From NCBI RefSeq assembly GCF_038957035.1, contig NZ_CP152412.1, positions 1,856,501-1,920,500 on the forward strand: a stretch of DNA of 64,000 nucleotides, given 5' to 3'. Below the pieces are notes generated by a model. The model made no database searches. It was not told where the DNA came from and saw nothing but the letters and a program-made list of their open reading frames with translations. The DNA comes from Bradyrhizobium sp. B097 (GTDB taxonomy: Bacteria; Pseudomonadota; Alphaproteobacteria; Rhizobiales; Xanthobacteraceae). Both the position numbers and the translations under genes were made by a program. This document shows positions 40,272 through 48,198 of the stretch, one piece after another. Every line of letters starts with the position of its first letter. Within the stretch, counting starts at the first letter, position 1.

Positions 40272-41140
40272 AGACCCGCGACCACATCACGCAAGCACTC
40301 GGCAACGCCGGCTATATCGCCGACGGCGAGCTTGCGACCGCGATCTCGCTGATGCAGCTGTTGCGGCGCCCGCTTTTGCTGGAAGGCGAGGCGGGCGTCG
40401 GCAAGACCGAAGTGGCGAAGGCGCTAGCCGCCGTGCATGCGACCGAACTGATCCGCCTGCAATGCTACGAGGGGCTCGACCAATCGGCGGCGCTCTACGA
40501 GTGGAACTACCAGCGCCAATTGCTGTCGATCCAGGCCCATCGTGGCGCCGATGCCGATGCGGTCGAGGACCGGATCTTCTCGGAGAAGTATCTCTTGGAG
40601 CGGCCGCTGCTCGCGGCGATCCGCCGTGACAGGCCGCCAGTGCTGCTGATCGACGAGATAGACCGCGCCGACGACGAGTTCGAGGCGTTCCTGCTGGAGC
40701 TGTTGTCGGACTTCCAGGTCTCGATCCCCGAACTCGGCACGATCAAGGCGACCGCGATCCCGCATGTCGTGCTGACGTCGAATGGCACGCGCGAACTTTC
40801 CGACGCGCTGCGCCGGCGCTGCCTCTACCACTATGTCGACTACCCCGACGTCGAGCGCGAGGCGCGCATCATCATGGCGCGTATTGACGGCGCCGGCGCC
40901 TCGCTGGCGCTGCAGATTGCGCGCATGGTCGAGGGCGTCCGCAAGGAGGAACTCCGCAAGGTGCCGGGCGTCGCGGAGACGCTGGATTGGGCGACGGCGC
41001 TGGTCGGGCTTGACGTGAAAGACTTGCACGATGCGCCCGAGACCGTGCACGAAACCCTGATGTGCCTGCTCAAGACGCAGGAGGACAAGGCGCGGGTGAC
41101 GCGCGAGGTTAGCGAACGTTTGTTGGGGAAGGTTGCATGA
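40268..41140 (+). CDS. coxD: CoxD, MoxR-type AAA+ ATPase for CODH maturation
   Basis: 290 residues. Walker A GEAGVGKT (40-47), Walker B VLLIDEIDRAD, and the sensor and second-region-of-homology stretches VVLTSNGTRELSDALRRRCL. MoxR-family chaperones act with vWA partners; CoxD is required to insert sulfur and copper into the molybdenum centre. The start and stop both overlap neighbours, so it is in one coupled block with coxL and coxE. Confidence 0.94.
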   Translation: MKTRDHITQALGNAGYIADGELATAISLMQLLRRPLLLEGEAGVGKTEVAKALAAVHATELIRLQCYEGLDQSAALYEWNYQRQLLSIQAHRGADADAVEDRIFSEKYLLERPLLAAIRRDRPPVLLIDEIDRADDEFEAFLLELLSDFQVSIPELGTIKATAIPHVVLTSNGTRELSDALRRRCLYHYVDYPDVEREARIIMARIDGAGASLALQIARMVEGVRKEELRKVPGVAETLDWATALVGLDVKDLHDAPETVHETLMCLLKTQEDKARVTREVSERLLGKVA

Positions 41141-42348
41141 GCTGCTGCGGCGCATCTCCCGATTTCGACGATATCAACGAGGTGTCCCGTCTCGTCTCGA
41201 CTAGGCTTGCGACGTTCTTGCGGACCTTGCGCGACGGCGGCTTCGCCGTCGGTCTCGCCGAGGGTCAGGATGCCGCCGCGCTGATAGCCGCCGGCTATGC
41301 GGCGCGGCCGGGCCTGCTCCGCTCGGCCTTCAAGCATCTCTTTTCGGCACGCAAATCCGATTGGGAGAAGTTTGACGGCATCTTTGATGCGTTCTGGCTC
41401 GGCAAGCGGGTGCGGTCGAGCTCGGTCGTCACGGGTGTTGCGAAGGCGGCGAACAATCCTTCGCTGAAGCGCCTGCCGAACCAGCCGGCTGAGCCTCGCG
41501 CGGGCGCTGAGACGGCGATGGATGAGGTGCCGTCGGTAGATGGGACCGAGAATGAGCTTTCGGGCGAGGGACGCGCGGAAGGCGCCTCGCGCACGGAAAA
41601 TCTCGCCGAGGTCGATTTCCGCAACATGGCCGATTCCGAGCAGGTCGCGCAAGCCCACCTCGCGGCTGCGCAACTGGCGCGCGCGATGCGGACGCGGCTG
41701 ACGCGGCGCGATCTGGCGCGGCGGCGTGGCGCCCGGCTCGATCTGCGCCGCACCATTCACGGCAATATTAGTCATGGCGGCGTGCCGATCAGCCTCGTAA
41801 AGCGGCAGCGCAAGCCGAAGCCGCTGCGATTGGTGGTTCTGCTCGATGCCTCCGGTTCAATGAGCATGTACACGGGTGTCTTTCTGCGCTTCATCCACGG
41901 TGTACTCGATGAGTTCCGCGAAGCCGAGGCATTCCTGTTCCATACGCGCCTTGCCCACGTCTCCGACGCGATGAAGGAAAGGGATGCCGGCCGCGCGCTT
42001 GACCGCCTCTCGATCATGGCGCAGGGCACAGGCGGCGGCACCCGGATCGGCGAGAGCCTGCAAACCTTCAATCGCTGGCATGCGGCGCGCGTGATCCATT
42101 CGCGCACCTGCGTGATGATCGTGTCCGATGGCTACGAGACCGGCGAGGCCGCGCTGCTCGGCCGCGAGATGGCTGCGCTCGGCCGCCGCTGCCGCCGCAT
42201 CGTCTGGCTCAATCCGATGATGGGATGGCAGGGCTACGCGCCCGAGGCGCGCGGCATCAAGGCGGCGCTGCCGTATATTGATCTGTACGCGCCGGCCAAC
42301 ACGCTTGCGAGCCTGACCGCGCTCGAACCTTATCTTGCGAGGCTTTGA
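41137..42348 (+). CDS. coxE: CoxE, von Willebrand factor A-domain protein
   Basis: 403 residues. The C-terminal half is a vWA/CoxE domain with an intact MIDAS start, VLLDASGSMSMYTG (Asp237), and a later acidic residue in GTGGGTRIGESLQTF. The N-terminal half (FLRTLRDGGFAVGLAEGQDA) is helical, as in other CoxE proteins. Works with the CoxD ATPase in maturing the Mo-Cu cofactor. A charged, poorly conserved linker lies at about residues 110-180. The ATG overlaps the coxD stop. Confidence 0.93.
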   Translation: MSCCGASPDFDDINEVSRLVSTRLATFLRTLRDGGFAVGLAEGQDAAALIAAGYAARPGLLRSAFKHLFSARKSDWEKFDGIFDAFWLGKRVRSSSVVTGVAKAANNPSLKRLPNQPAEPRAGAETAMDEVPSVDGTENELSGEGRAEGASRTENLAEVDFRNMADSEQVAQAHLAAAQLARAMRTRLTRRDLARRRGARLDLRRTIHGNISHGGVPISLVKRQRKPKPLRLVVLLDASGSMSMYTGVFLRFIHGVLDEFREAEAFLFHTRLAHVSDAMKERDAGRALDRLSIMAQGTGGGTRIGESLQTFNRWHAARVIHSRTCVMIVSDGYETGEAALLGREMAALGRRCRRIVWLNPMMGWQGYAPEARGIKAALPYIDLYAPANTLASLTALEPYLARL

Positions 42349-42349
42349 G

Positions 42350-43186
42350 ATGGGCGTGCATGTCGAGGTGATGGACCTGGTCGCGCAGATGAAGGCGGCC
42401 GAGCAGGCCTTCGTGCTGGCGACGGTGGTGCGCACGGTATCGGTGACGGCGGCCAAGGCCGGTGCGAAGGCGATCATCCGGCCTGATGGTACCATTGCCG
42501 CGGGCTGGATCGGCGGCGGCTGCGCCAAGGGCGCGGTGCTGAAGGCCGCGCGCGACGCGCTGGCCGACGGCGAGCCGCGGATGGTCTCGGTGCAGCCGGA
42601 AAACCTGCTCTCCGAGCTTGGGGTCAGGCCCGGCGAGAGCAAGGACGGAGTGCGGTTCGCCAGCAACATGTGCCCAAGCAAGGGCACGATGGATATTTTC
42701 GTGGAGCCCGTCTTGCCGCACCCGTCGCTGGTCATCCTTGGTGCGAGCCCGGTCGCGCTGTCGCTGGCCGCGCAGGCGCGCCAGCTCGGCTACCACGTGA
42801 CCCTCGCCGCACCGGCGGCAGACATCGTTGCTGCGCCCGATGCTCACGTCATCGTCGACGGCTTCGCGCCGCGTTTTCTCACTGACGCCCGCCGCTTCGT
42901 CGTGGTGTCGACGCAGGGCAAGGGCGACCAGCTTGCGCTCAAGCATGCGTTGACGATCGATGCGGCCTATTACGCCTTTGTCGGCAGCCGTCGCAAGATG
43001 GCTGCGCTGCGCGACAAGCTGATCGCCGCAGGCCTTGAGGCTGCCGCGATCGATCGCGTCAAGGCGCCGGCAGGCCTCGATCTCGGCGCCATCACCCCGG
43101 AAGAGATTGCGATGTCGATCCTCGCCGAAATCACCGTCGAGCGCCGCCGCGGCCGGCGCGCCGCCAACCCCGTTGCAAGGAGCTGA
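42350..43186 (+). CDS. coxF: CoxF, XdhC-family maturation protein
   Basis: 278 residues. An N-terminal XdhC/CoxI motif (FVLATVVRTVSVTAAKAGAK) is followed by GWIGGGCAKGAVLKAARDAL and a C-terminal Rossmann-like half (LVILGASPVALSLAAQARQL). XdhC-type proteins carry the molybdenum cofactor and help its sulfuration before insertion into xanthine-oxidase-family enzymes. The ATG at 42350 starts just after the coxE stop. It carries a GGGC in place of the GGCVE loop of XdhC, as CoxF proteins do. Confidence 0.9.
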   Translation: MGVHVEVMDLVAQMKAAEQAFVLATVVRTVSVTAAKAGAKAIIRPDGTIAAGWIGGGCAKGAVLKAARDALADGEPRMVSVQPENLLSELGVRPGESKDGVRFASNMCPSKGTMDIFVEPVLPHPSLVILGASPVALSLAAQARQLGYHVTLAAPAADIVAAPDAHVIVDGFAPRFLTDARRFVVVSTQGKGDQLALKHALTIDAAYYAFVGSRRKMAALRDKLIAAGLEAAAIDRVKAPAGLDLGAITPEEIAMSILAEITVERRRGRRAANPVARS

Positions 43187-43194
43187 GTTCCGAT

Positions 43195-43707
43195 ATGCAG
43201 ATGAATGACAGCCAGCGTATTCCGGCATCACAAGAGAAGGTCTGGGGCGCGCTCAATGATCCCGATATCCTGAAGCAGTGCATTCCCGGGTGTCAGTCGC
43301 TCGACATGTCCTCCCCCACTGAAATGACCGCGACTGTCGTGTTCAAAGTTGGGCCGGTGAAGGCGACCTTCAGCGGCAAGGTCACGCTGTCCGATCTCGA
43401 TCCTCCCAACAGCTACCGGATTTCAGGCGAAGGCTCCGGCGGGGTCGCCGGCTTCGCCAAGGGCGGAGCCGCGGTACGGCTCGAGCCGGAGAGCCCCGAA
43501 GTCACGGTGCTCCATTATGAGGTCGACGCCCAGATCGGCGGCAAGCTCGCCCAGCTCGGCGCACGGCTGATTGATTCTACCGCCAGGAAGCTCGCGGGAG
43601 AATTCTTTGCATCATTTGCAACCGTGGTCGGAGGGCCCGCAGAACCGGCCGAGCAAGCCGGTACGGCCGCGACGGGTTGGCTAAAGAGACTGACTGGCGC
43701 GACCTGA
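43195..43707 (+). CDS. coxG: CoxG, SRPBCC-type membrane-anchoring protein
   Basis: 170 residues: one START/SRPBCC fold (SQRIPASQEKVWGALNDPDI; FKVGPVKATFSGKVTLSDLD; YEVDAQIGGKLAQLGARLID) followed by a short tail. CoxG recruits the CO dehydrogenase to the inner face of the cytoplasmic membrane, next to the quinone pool. AGGAG lies before the ATG. Last gene of the cox block; a hairpin follows the stop. Confidence 0.92.
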   Translation: MQMNDSQRIPASQEKVWGALNDPDILKQCIPGCQSLDMSSPTEMTATVVFKVGPVKATFSGKVTLSDLDPPNSYRISGEGSGGVAGFAKGGAAVRLEPESPEVTVLHYEVDAQIGGKLAQLGARLIDSTARKLAGEFFASFATVVGGPAEPAEQAGTAATGWLKRLTGAT

Positions 43708-43710
43708 GCC

Positions 43711-43729
43711 GCCTCCGCAGTGAGGAGGC
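43711..43729 (+). terminator. Hairpin after coxG
   Basis: GCCTCC-GCAGTGA-GGAGGC, immediately after the coxG stop. No good U-run follows, so it may be an mRNA 3'-end stabiliser or a weak terminator. Confidence 0.35.
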
Positions 43730-43809
43730 GTTACCGCAACTACTGATCGCAATGGCGCGGGTGGCTATCCGCGATGAGAAGATGCTCATCTTGCTGAGGA
43801 GAACCGCCC

Positions 43810-44208
43810 ATGCACATAGGCGAGCTTCTTGTCATTCGTAAGCGGCCGACGCCAATCATGCCTGCAGTTCTTTCCGTGCGCTCTGCCGTCGCACGCCTCG
43901 TGGAGTTGGACCACAAGGCAGCAATGGTCATCCGGGCGGACGGCACCTTCTCTGGCGTAGTCTGCGAGGCGAGCCTCATCGCAGCGATTTCCCAGCATCG
44001 TCGGACAGCGTTCGATCAGGCAATCGGCGAGGTGGCGTTAGATCGACACGTAGCTTACTGTTCGGTTCACGACACGTTGAACAACGCTCTCAGGCGTCTC
44101 AGCGAGCAGGGACGAAGCTTTCTCGTCGTGACACGTCGCATGCGCCCGATCGACCTCGTCTTCCGAGACGAGCTTACCGAGTGGTGGGAGCGACGATGCG
44201 GGGCTTAG
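43810..44208 (+). CDS. CBS-domain protein
   Basis: 132 residues forming one pair of CBS motifs (PTPIMPAVLSVRSAVARLVE, then VALDRHVAYCSVHDTLNNAL and SFLVVTRRMRPIDLVFRDEL). Such pairs usually bind adenosine nucleotides. GAGGAG precedes the ATG. It lies 102 bp after coxG in the same direction and may be a co-regulated energy sensor or an unrelated single gene; the motif is degenerate. Nothing recognisable lies in the following 277 bp. Confidence 0.72.
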   Translation: MHIGELLVIRKRPTPIMPAVLSVRSAVARLVELDHKAAMVIRADGTFSGVVCEASLIAAISQHRRTAFDQAIGEVALDRHVAYCSVHDTLNNALRRLSEQGRSFLVVTRRMRPIDLVFRDELTEWWERRCGA

Positions 44209-44485
44209 GACGAGAGCAAAAGCCCGCGCAGCCACCGAAGATCGGGAGTAGCGGCGCGAGACGCGGTCTGGTGTGGCGCATCGGGCAAGTCAGCAAGAAA
44301 CTTGGTCCCTGGCAACCTCCGGACCGCTCTGCTTGCAAAAGGCGCGTCCCTCATGATGGTGTAGCGGGAGAGCAGTGCCCCCACGCGCGCGCCTCGAATA
44401 GCGCGCCGTTGGGGCGGGCCTTGCGGCGGTCATCGGCGATTTGCAGGCAGGATGGGTTGCAACACGCTAACGCAACCGACGACCA

Positions 44486-45223
44486 TCAATTGTGGAGCGA
44501 TGATAGGAATTGTCGAAGCTCGGGTGTCCTGGGATTGGCAAAGAGCTCGTCGGGTGGTCCCATCTCATGAACCTTGCCCTGATGCATGAAGATCATGCGA
44601 TCGGCGACCTTGCGCGCAAAGCCGATCTCATGGGTAACCATCATCAGCGTCATGCCATCCTTGGCGAGGCGTTCGACGACGCGTAGAACTTCGCCGACGA
44701 GCTCCGGATCGAGCGCGCTGGTGATCTCGTCGCACAACAGCAGGGCCGGTTCCATCGCAAGCGCGCGTGCAATAGCGACGCGCTGCTGTTGGCCGCCCGA
44801 CAGGCGGTCGGGCATGGCGTCGTATTTCTCCTCCAGACCGACGCGCGAGAGCAGCGCGCGCGCCTGTTCTTCGCCTTGCTCAGTGGTGCGCTTCTTGACG
44901 AGCTTCGGCGCCAGCATGATGTTGCGTCCGACAGTCAAATGGGGAAACAAGTTAAAGCTCTGAAAGATCATCCCCACCTGTTGGCGCAGCTCACGCATCG
45001 CAGCCGCGCTGTCGTGATCGATCTGCTTGTTGTTGACCAGGATCGCGCCGCTGTCGAAGCGCTCCAGCCCGTTGATGCAGCGCAGGAGTGTCGATTTACC
45101 CGAACCGCTCTTGCCGATGATCGCGATCACCTCTCCCTGGTTTACGTTCAGGTCGACCCCTCTAAGGACCTGTGTCTCCCCAAAGGATTTGTAAAGCGCG
45201 GCGATCTCAACGATGGGCGGCAT
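44486..45223 (-). CDS. Amino-acid-type ABC transporter ATPase
   Basis: 245 residues of the polar amino acid (GlnQ/HisP) class: Walker A GKSGSGKST, Q-loop FQSFNLFPHLTV, signature LSGGQQQRVAIARAL, Walker B LLLCDEITSALDP, and the switch His in MVTHEIGFARK. ATG 45223 is preceded by AAGGA and overlaps the end of the permease gene. Last of the leftward GntR - binding protein - permease - permease - ATPase operon. Confidence 0.93.
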   Translation of the reverse strand: MPPIVEIAALYKSFGETQVLRGVDLNVNQGEVIAIIGKSGSGKSTLLRCINGLERFDSGAILVNNKQIDHDSAAAMRELRQQVGMIFQSFNLFPHLTVGRNIMLAPKLVKKRTTEQGEEQARALLSRVGLEEKYDAMPDRLSGGQQQRVAIARALAMEPALLLCDEITSALDPELVGEVLRVVERLAKDGMTLMMVTHEIGFARKVADRMIFMHQGKVHEMGPPDELFANPRTPELRQFLSSLHN

Positions 45224-45860
45224 GGAGCGTCCTTTCGAGAGCGCGGGCCGTAAGGCTGATGGGATAGCACAGGGCAAAATAGATCAGCGCGACCAGGGCA
45301 TAGACTGTGAAGGGCCTGAAGGTTGCATTGGTGATCATGCCTCCGGCCTTGGTCAGTTCGACGAAGCCGATCACGGAGGCGAGTGCCGTGCCCTTGATGA
45401 CCTGGACCAGGAATCCGACGGTTGGAGGCACCGCGATGGTGAGCGCCTGAGGAAGGATGACGTGACGCAACTGCTCCCAGAAATTGAGGGCCAGGCTCCG
45501 GGCGGCCTCCCATTGGCCGCGCGGAACGGAGGCGACGCAGCCGAACCAGATCTCGCTCAGAAAGGCACTGGTATAGGCGGTCAGCGCCAGCGCCGCGGCG
45601 GTCCAGGGCGAGGTCTGGATGCCGAGCAGCGCCAGGCCGAAATAGGCCAGGAAGAGCTGGATCAGAAGCGGAGTGCCCTGGAAAAGCTGAACATAGAGGC
45701 TGACGAGGCGGCGCGCACTGCGCGAAGGTGTCAGGCGGGCAATCAAAAGAGCGAACCCCACGCAACCTCCGCCGATGAAGGCAATCAGCGACAGGCCCAC
45801 CGTCCAGCGCGCGGCGAGCAGCAGGTTGCGCAAAATATCCCACAGCGTGAATTCGACCAT
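45207..45860 (-). CDS. Amino-acid-type ABC transporter permease
   Basis: 217 residues, five membrane segments, with the HisM/GlnP-type EAA loop (RGQWEAARSLALNFWEQLRH). LYVQLFQGTPLLIQLFLAYF is the family signature in front of it. ATG 45860 has GGAG upstream. It begins four bases after the stop of the other permease, so the pair would form a heterodimeric channel. Confidence 0.9.
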   Translation of the reverse strand: MVEFTLWDILRNLLLAARWTVGLSLIAFIGGGCVGFALLIARLTPSRSARRLVSLYVQLFQGTPLLIQLFLAYFGLALLGIQTSPWTAAALALTAYTSAFLSEIWFGCVASVPRGQWEAARSLALNFWEQLRHVILPQALTIAVPPTVGFLVQVIKGTALASVIGFVELTKAGGMITNATFRPFTVYALVALIYFALCYPISLTARALERTLHAAHR

Positions 45861-45864
45861 GCCC

Positions 45865-46524
45865 TCAATCTCCGAACAGGAAGCGTGGGCCAAGCCAATT
45901 GAGCAATCGCCTCAGGGCTATCGACAGGGCAAGATAGATCAGAGCTGCGACGATGAAGGCCTCAAACGCCCGGAAGTTGCGGCTCTGGATCAAATTGGCG
46001 GCAAAGCTCAGCTCCTCGGTGGAGATTTGACCGCACACGGATGAGCCGAGCATGACGATGATGATCTGGCTGACGAGTGCGGGCCAAACCTTGCGCAGCG
46101 CCGGCGGCAGCACGACGTGAAAGAAGGTTTGCATGCGCGACAGCGCAAGGCTCAGTGCGGCCTCGACCTGGCCGCGCGGCGTCGCCTCGATGCCGGCGCG
46201 GATGATCTCGGTGGCATAAGCGCCTAGATTGACCACCATCGCGAGGATCGACGCGGCTTCCGGCGACAGCCGGAAGCCCATGGCTGGCAGGCCGAAGAAG
46301 ATGAAGAAGAGCTGCACGATGAACGGCGTATTGCGGAACAGTTCGACATAAGCACCCGTCACGGCCTTCATCCAGACCGGCCCGTGAATGCGCGCCCAGG
46401 CGCATCCAACGCCCAGCGCAATCCCCGCAGTTGCGGAAATCGCGGTCAATCCAAGCGTCCATGCAACGCCCTTGGCGAGCATGCGCCAGTCGACAAGGAT
46501 GGCCCCAAAATCGAGATCGACCAC
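45865..46524 (-). CDS. Amino-acid-type ABC transporter permease
   Basis: 219 residues from a GTG start, five membrane segments, with GAYVELFRNTPFIVQLFFIF and the EAA loop RGQVEAALSLALSRMQTFFH. The GTG at 46524 leaves eight bases after the binding-protein stop. An ATG at 46569 would instead overlap that gene and add 15 residues, so the start is not fixed. Partner of the adjoining permease. Confidence 0.88.
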   Translation of the reverse strand: MVDLDFGAILVDWRMLAKGVAWTLGLTAISATAGIALGVGCAWARIHGPVWMKAVTGAYVELFRNTPFIVQLFFIFFGLPAMGFRLSPEAASILAMVVNLGAYATEIIRAGIEATPRGQVEAALSLALSRMQTFFHVVLPPALRKVWPALVSQIIIVMLGSSVCGQISTEELSFAANLIQSRNFRAFEAFIVAALIYLALSIALRRLLNWLGPRFLFGD

Positions 46525-46532
46525 GGCCGGGC

Positions 46533-47327
46533 TTACTCCGGAAGGTCGCCGGTGGACCTGCCGAGCCATTTCCGCGAGAGGGCCTCAAGGGTGCCGTCGG
46601 CCTTGGCCGCGAGGATGATCTCGTTGAGCTTGGTGCGCAACGCGTCCTCGCCCTTGCCGATGCCTATGAAGTTCGGGCTGTCCTTGAGAAGGAATTTGTA
46701 TTCGGCGCCGAGCTGCGGGTTCTTGGTGATCATCGCCGCGGCGACCTGCGCGCTGGTGGCGACGGCTTGAGTCTGGCCGGCGACGAAGGCGGAAATCGTG
46801 GCGTTGTTGTCTTCGAACCGGCGGACCTCGGCGGTCGGAGGCGCGACCTTTGTCAGTTCGGCATCATCCACCGAACCGCGCGTCACTGCGATTGATTTCC
46901 CAGCCAGCGCTTCGGGTCCCTTCAGCTCCGTTGCCTTGGGGGCGAACACGCCGATGAAGAACGGCGAGTAGGCGACGGTGAAGTCGATGACCTTCTCGCG
47001 ATCGGGATTCTTGCCGAGCGTCGAGATGACGAAATCGGCCTTCCTGGTCTGAAGATAGGGGATACGGTTGGCGGTCGTGACCGGGATCAGTTCCGGCGTC
47101 GCCCCAAGTTTTCCGGCGATCAGGCGCGCCATGTCGATATCGAGACCCTGCGGCTGCATGTCGGAGCCCACGAAACCGTAGGGCGGGAAGTCCGTTGGAA
47201 TAGCAATCCTGACCGCCTTGCTGCGAACGATGCCGTCGAGCGCTGTCTGTCCGAAGACCTCCGGGGCGGCGAATACCGAGAGAATGGCGGCGAAGCCGAT
47301 CGACAAACTGCATCTAAAAAACCGCAT
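46533..47327 (-). CDS. Amino-acid-type ABC transporter periplasmic binding protein
   Basis: 264 residues with a signal peptide (MRFFRCSLSIGFAAILSVFA) and the SBP_bac_3 fold: VRIAIPTDFPPYGFVGSDMQ, GLDIDMARLIAGKLG, ADFVISTLGKNPDREKVIDF. Proteins of this group bind a polar amino acid or a related small amine or amide. AAGGAG precedes ATG 47327, which overlaps the GntR stop (TGATG). With the adjacent amidase gene, an amide or N-acylated amino acid is a plausible ligand (inference). Confidence 0.92.
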   Translation of the reverse strand: MRFFRCSLSIGFAAILSVFAAPEVFGQTALDGIVRSKAVRIAIPTDFPPYGFVGSDMQPQGLDIDMARLIAGKLGATPELIPVTTANRIPYLQTRKADFVISTLGKNPDREKVIDFTVAYSPFFIGVFAPKATELKGPEALAGKSIAVTRGSVDDAELTKVAPPTAEVRRFEDNNATISAFVAGQTQAVATSAQVAAAMITKNPQLGAEYKFLLKDSPNFIGIGKGEDALRTKLNEIILAAKADGTLEALSRKWLGRSTGDLPE

Positions 47328-48085
47328 CACGATTTCTCCTTACTGAATCGAAGAGGCCCGGCGACCCGCTTAATGGGCCGTCTCCTGCTTCGTCTTGTAT
47401 GCAAGTCTTGTTCCATGTGGTCGATCGGCGACAGGGCCTGCCGCAACGTCGCCAGCGGATCGCTGCCGGGGGTGAGGCGAAGCTTTTCCTTCCAGGTGCG
47501 GAGATGGACGCCCATGCGCCTTTCGGCAAGCGACATGTCCCGCGCCTCCAGGGCTGCAACGATTCCGACATGCTCGTCGAAAGATCGAGTGGCTTCGCTT
47601 TGCGTCTGGTGGTGTGTGGCGGTCAGCGCCGTGCGAACGGTGAGATCGCGCAGAGTCTGGGCAAGAAGTTCGTTTCCGAGGCAGCGGGCAAGACAAACAT
47701 GGAAATCGCCCAGAATGAAGCTCCTTAGTCCGATGTCAGAGCCCTTTATCGCCTTCGATTGACGCCGCAAGTGATCCCGCAAAAGCCTGAGTTCCGCCTC
47801 GCCGAGCGGACCGGCACCACGCAACAGTCCGGTCTCGATCACGAGTCGGGCCTCGAACGCTTCCCCTGCCTGTTTCTCCGTCGGCTCCAGCAGGTACCAC
47901 CCGCGGCGGGCGCTGACCGAAACGAGGCCTCGTGTTTCGAGCCGCACCAGCGCTTCGCGCACGATGGTGCGGCTACAGCCGAACAACTCGGCCAGTTGCT
48001 GCTCGCCGAGACGGCTGCCTGGCTCCAGTTTCTTCGCCAGGATGGCGTCCAACAAGCGGTCGCTGATCTGCAGGGCGGAAGTCAT
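47327..48085 (-). CDS. GntR-family (FCD) transcriptional regulator
   Basis: 252 residues. The winged HTH covers residues 5-70 (SRLGEQQLAELFGCSRTIVR and RLETRGLVSVSARRGWYLLE); the FadR-type all-helical FCD effector domain follows (FEARLVIETGLLRGAGPLGE, then DFHVCLARCLGNELLAQTLR and the metal-binding His in FDEHVGIVAALEARD). GAGG precedes ATG 48085. First gene of the transporter operon, divergent from the amidase gene, with a TTGTATACAA palindrome in the 113-bp gap. Confidence 0.92.
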   Translation of the reverse strand: MTSALQISDRLLDAILAKKLEPGSRLGEQQLAELFGCSRTIVREALVRLETRGLVSVSARRGWYLLEPTEKQAGEAFEARLVIETGLLRGAGPLGEAELRLLRDHLRRQSKAIKGSDIGLRSFILGDFHVCLARCLGNELLAQTLRDLTVRTALTATHHQTQSEATRSFDEHVGIVAALEARDMSLAERRMGVHLRTWKEKLRLTPGSDPLATLRQALSPIDHMEQDLHTRRSRRRPIKRVAGPLRFSKEKS

Positions 48086-48130
48086 CACTTGCCTCGAACG
48101 AAGGCTCATTCTTGCATGGATGCGTCATCG

Positions 48131-48140
48131 TTGTATACAA
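48131..48140. promoter_or_regulatory. Putative GntR operator TTGTATACAA
   Basis: A perfect 10-bp palindrome of the type bound by FadR-subfamily GntR regulators, midway between gntR and the amidase gene. It would allow one protein to control both directions. Confidence 0.6.
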
Positions 48141-48198
48141 GATTGGCGCGTGATACATGCTTGCGCCCTGAACCGGCTCCTGGAACGGCAGTCCCCGC

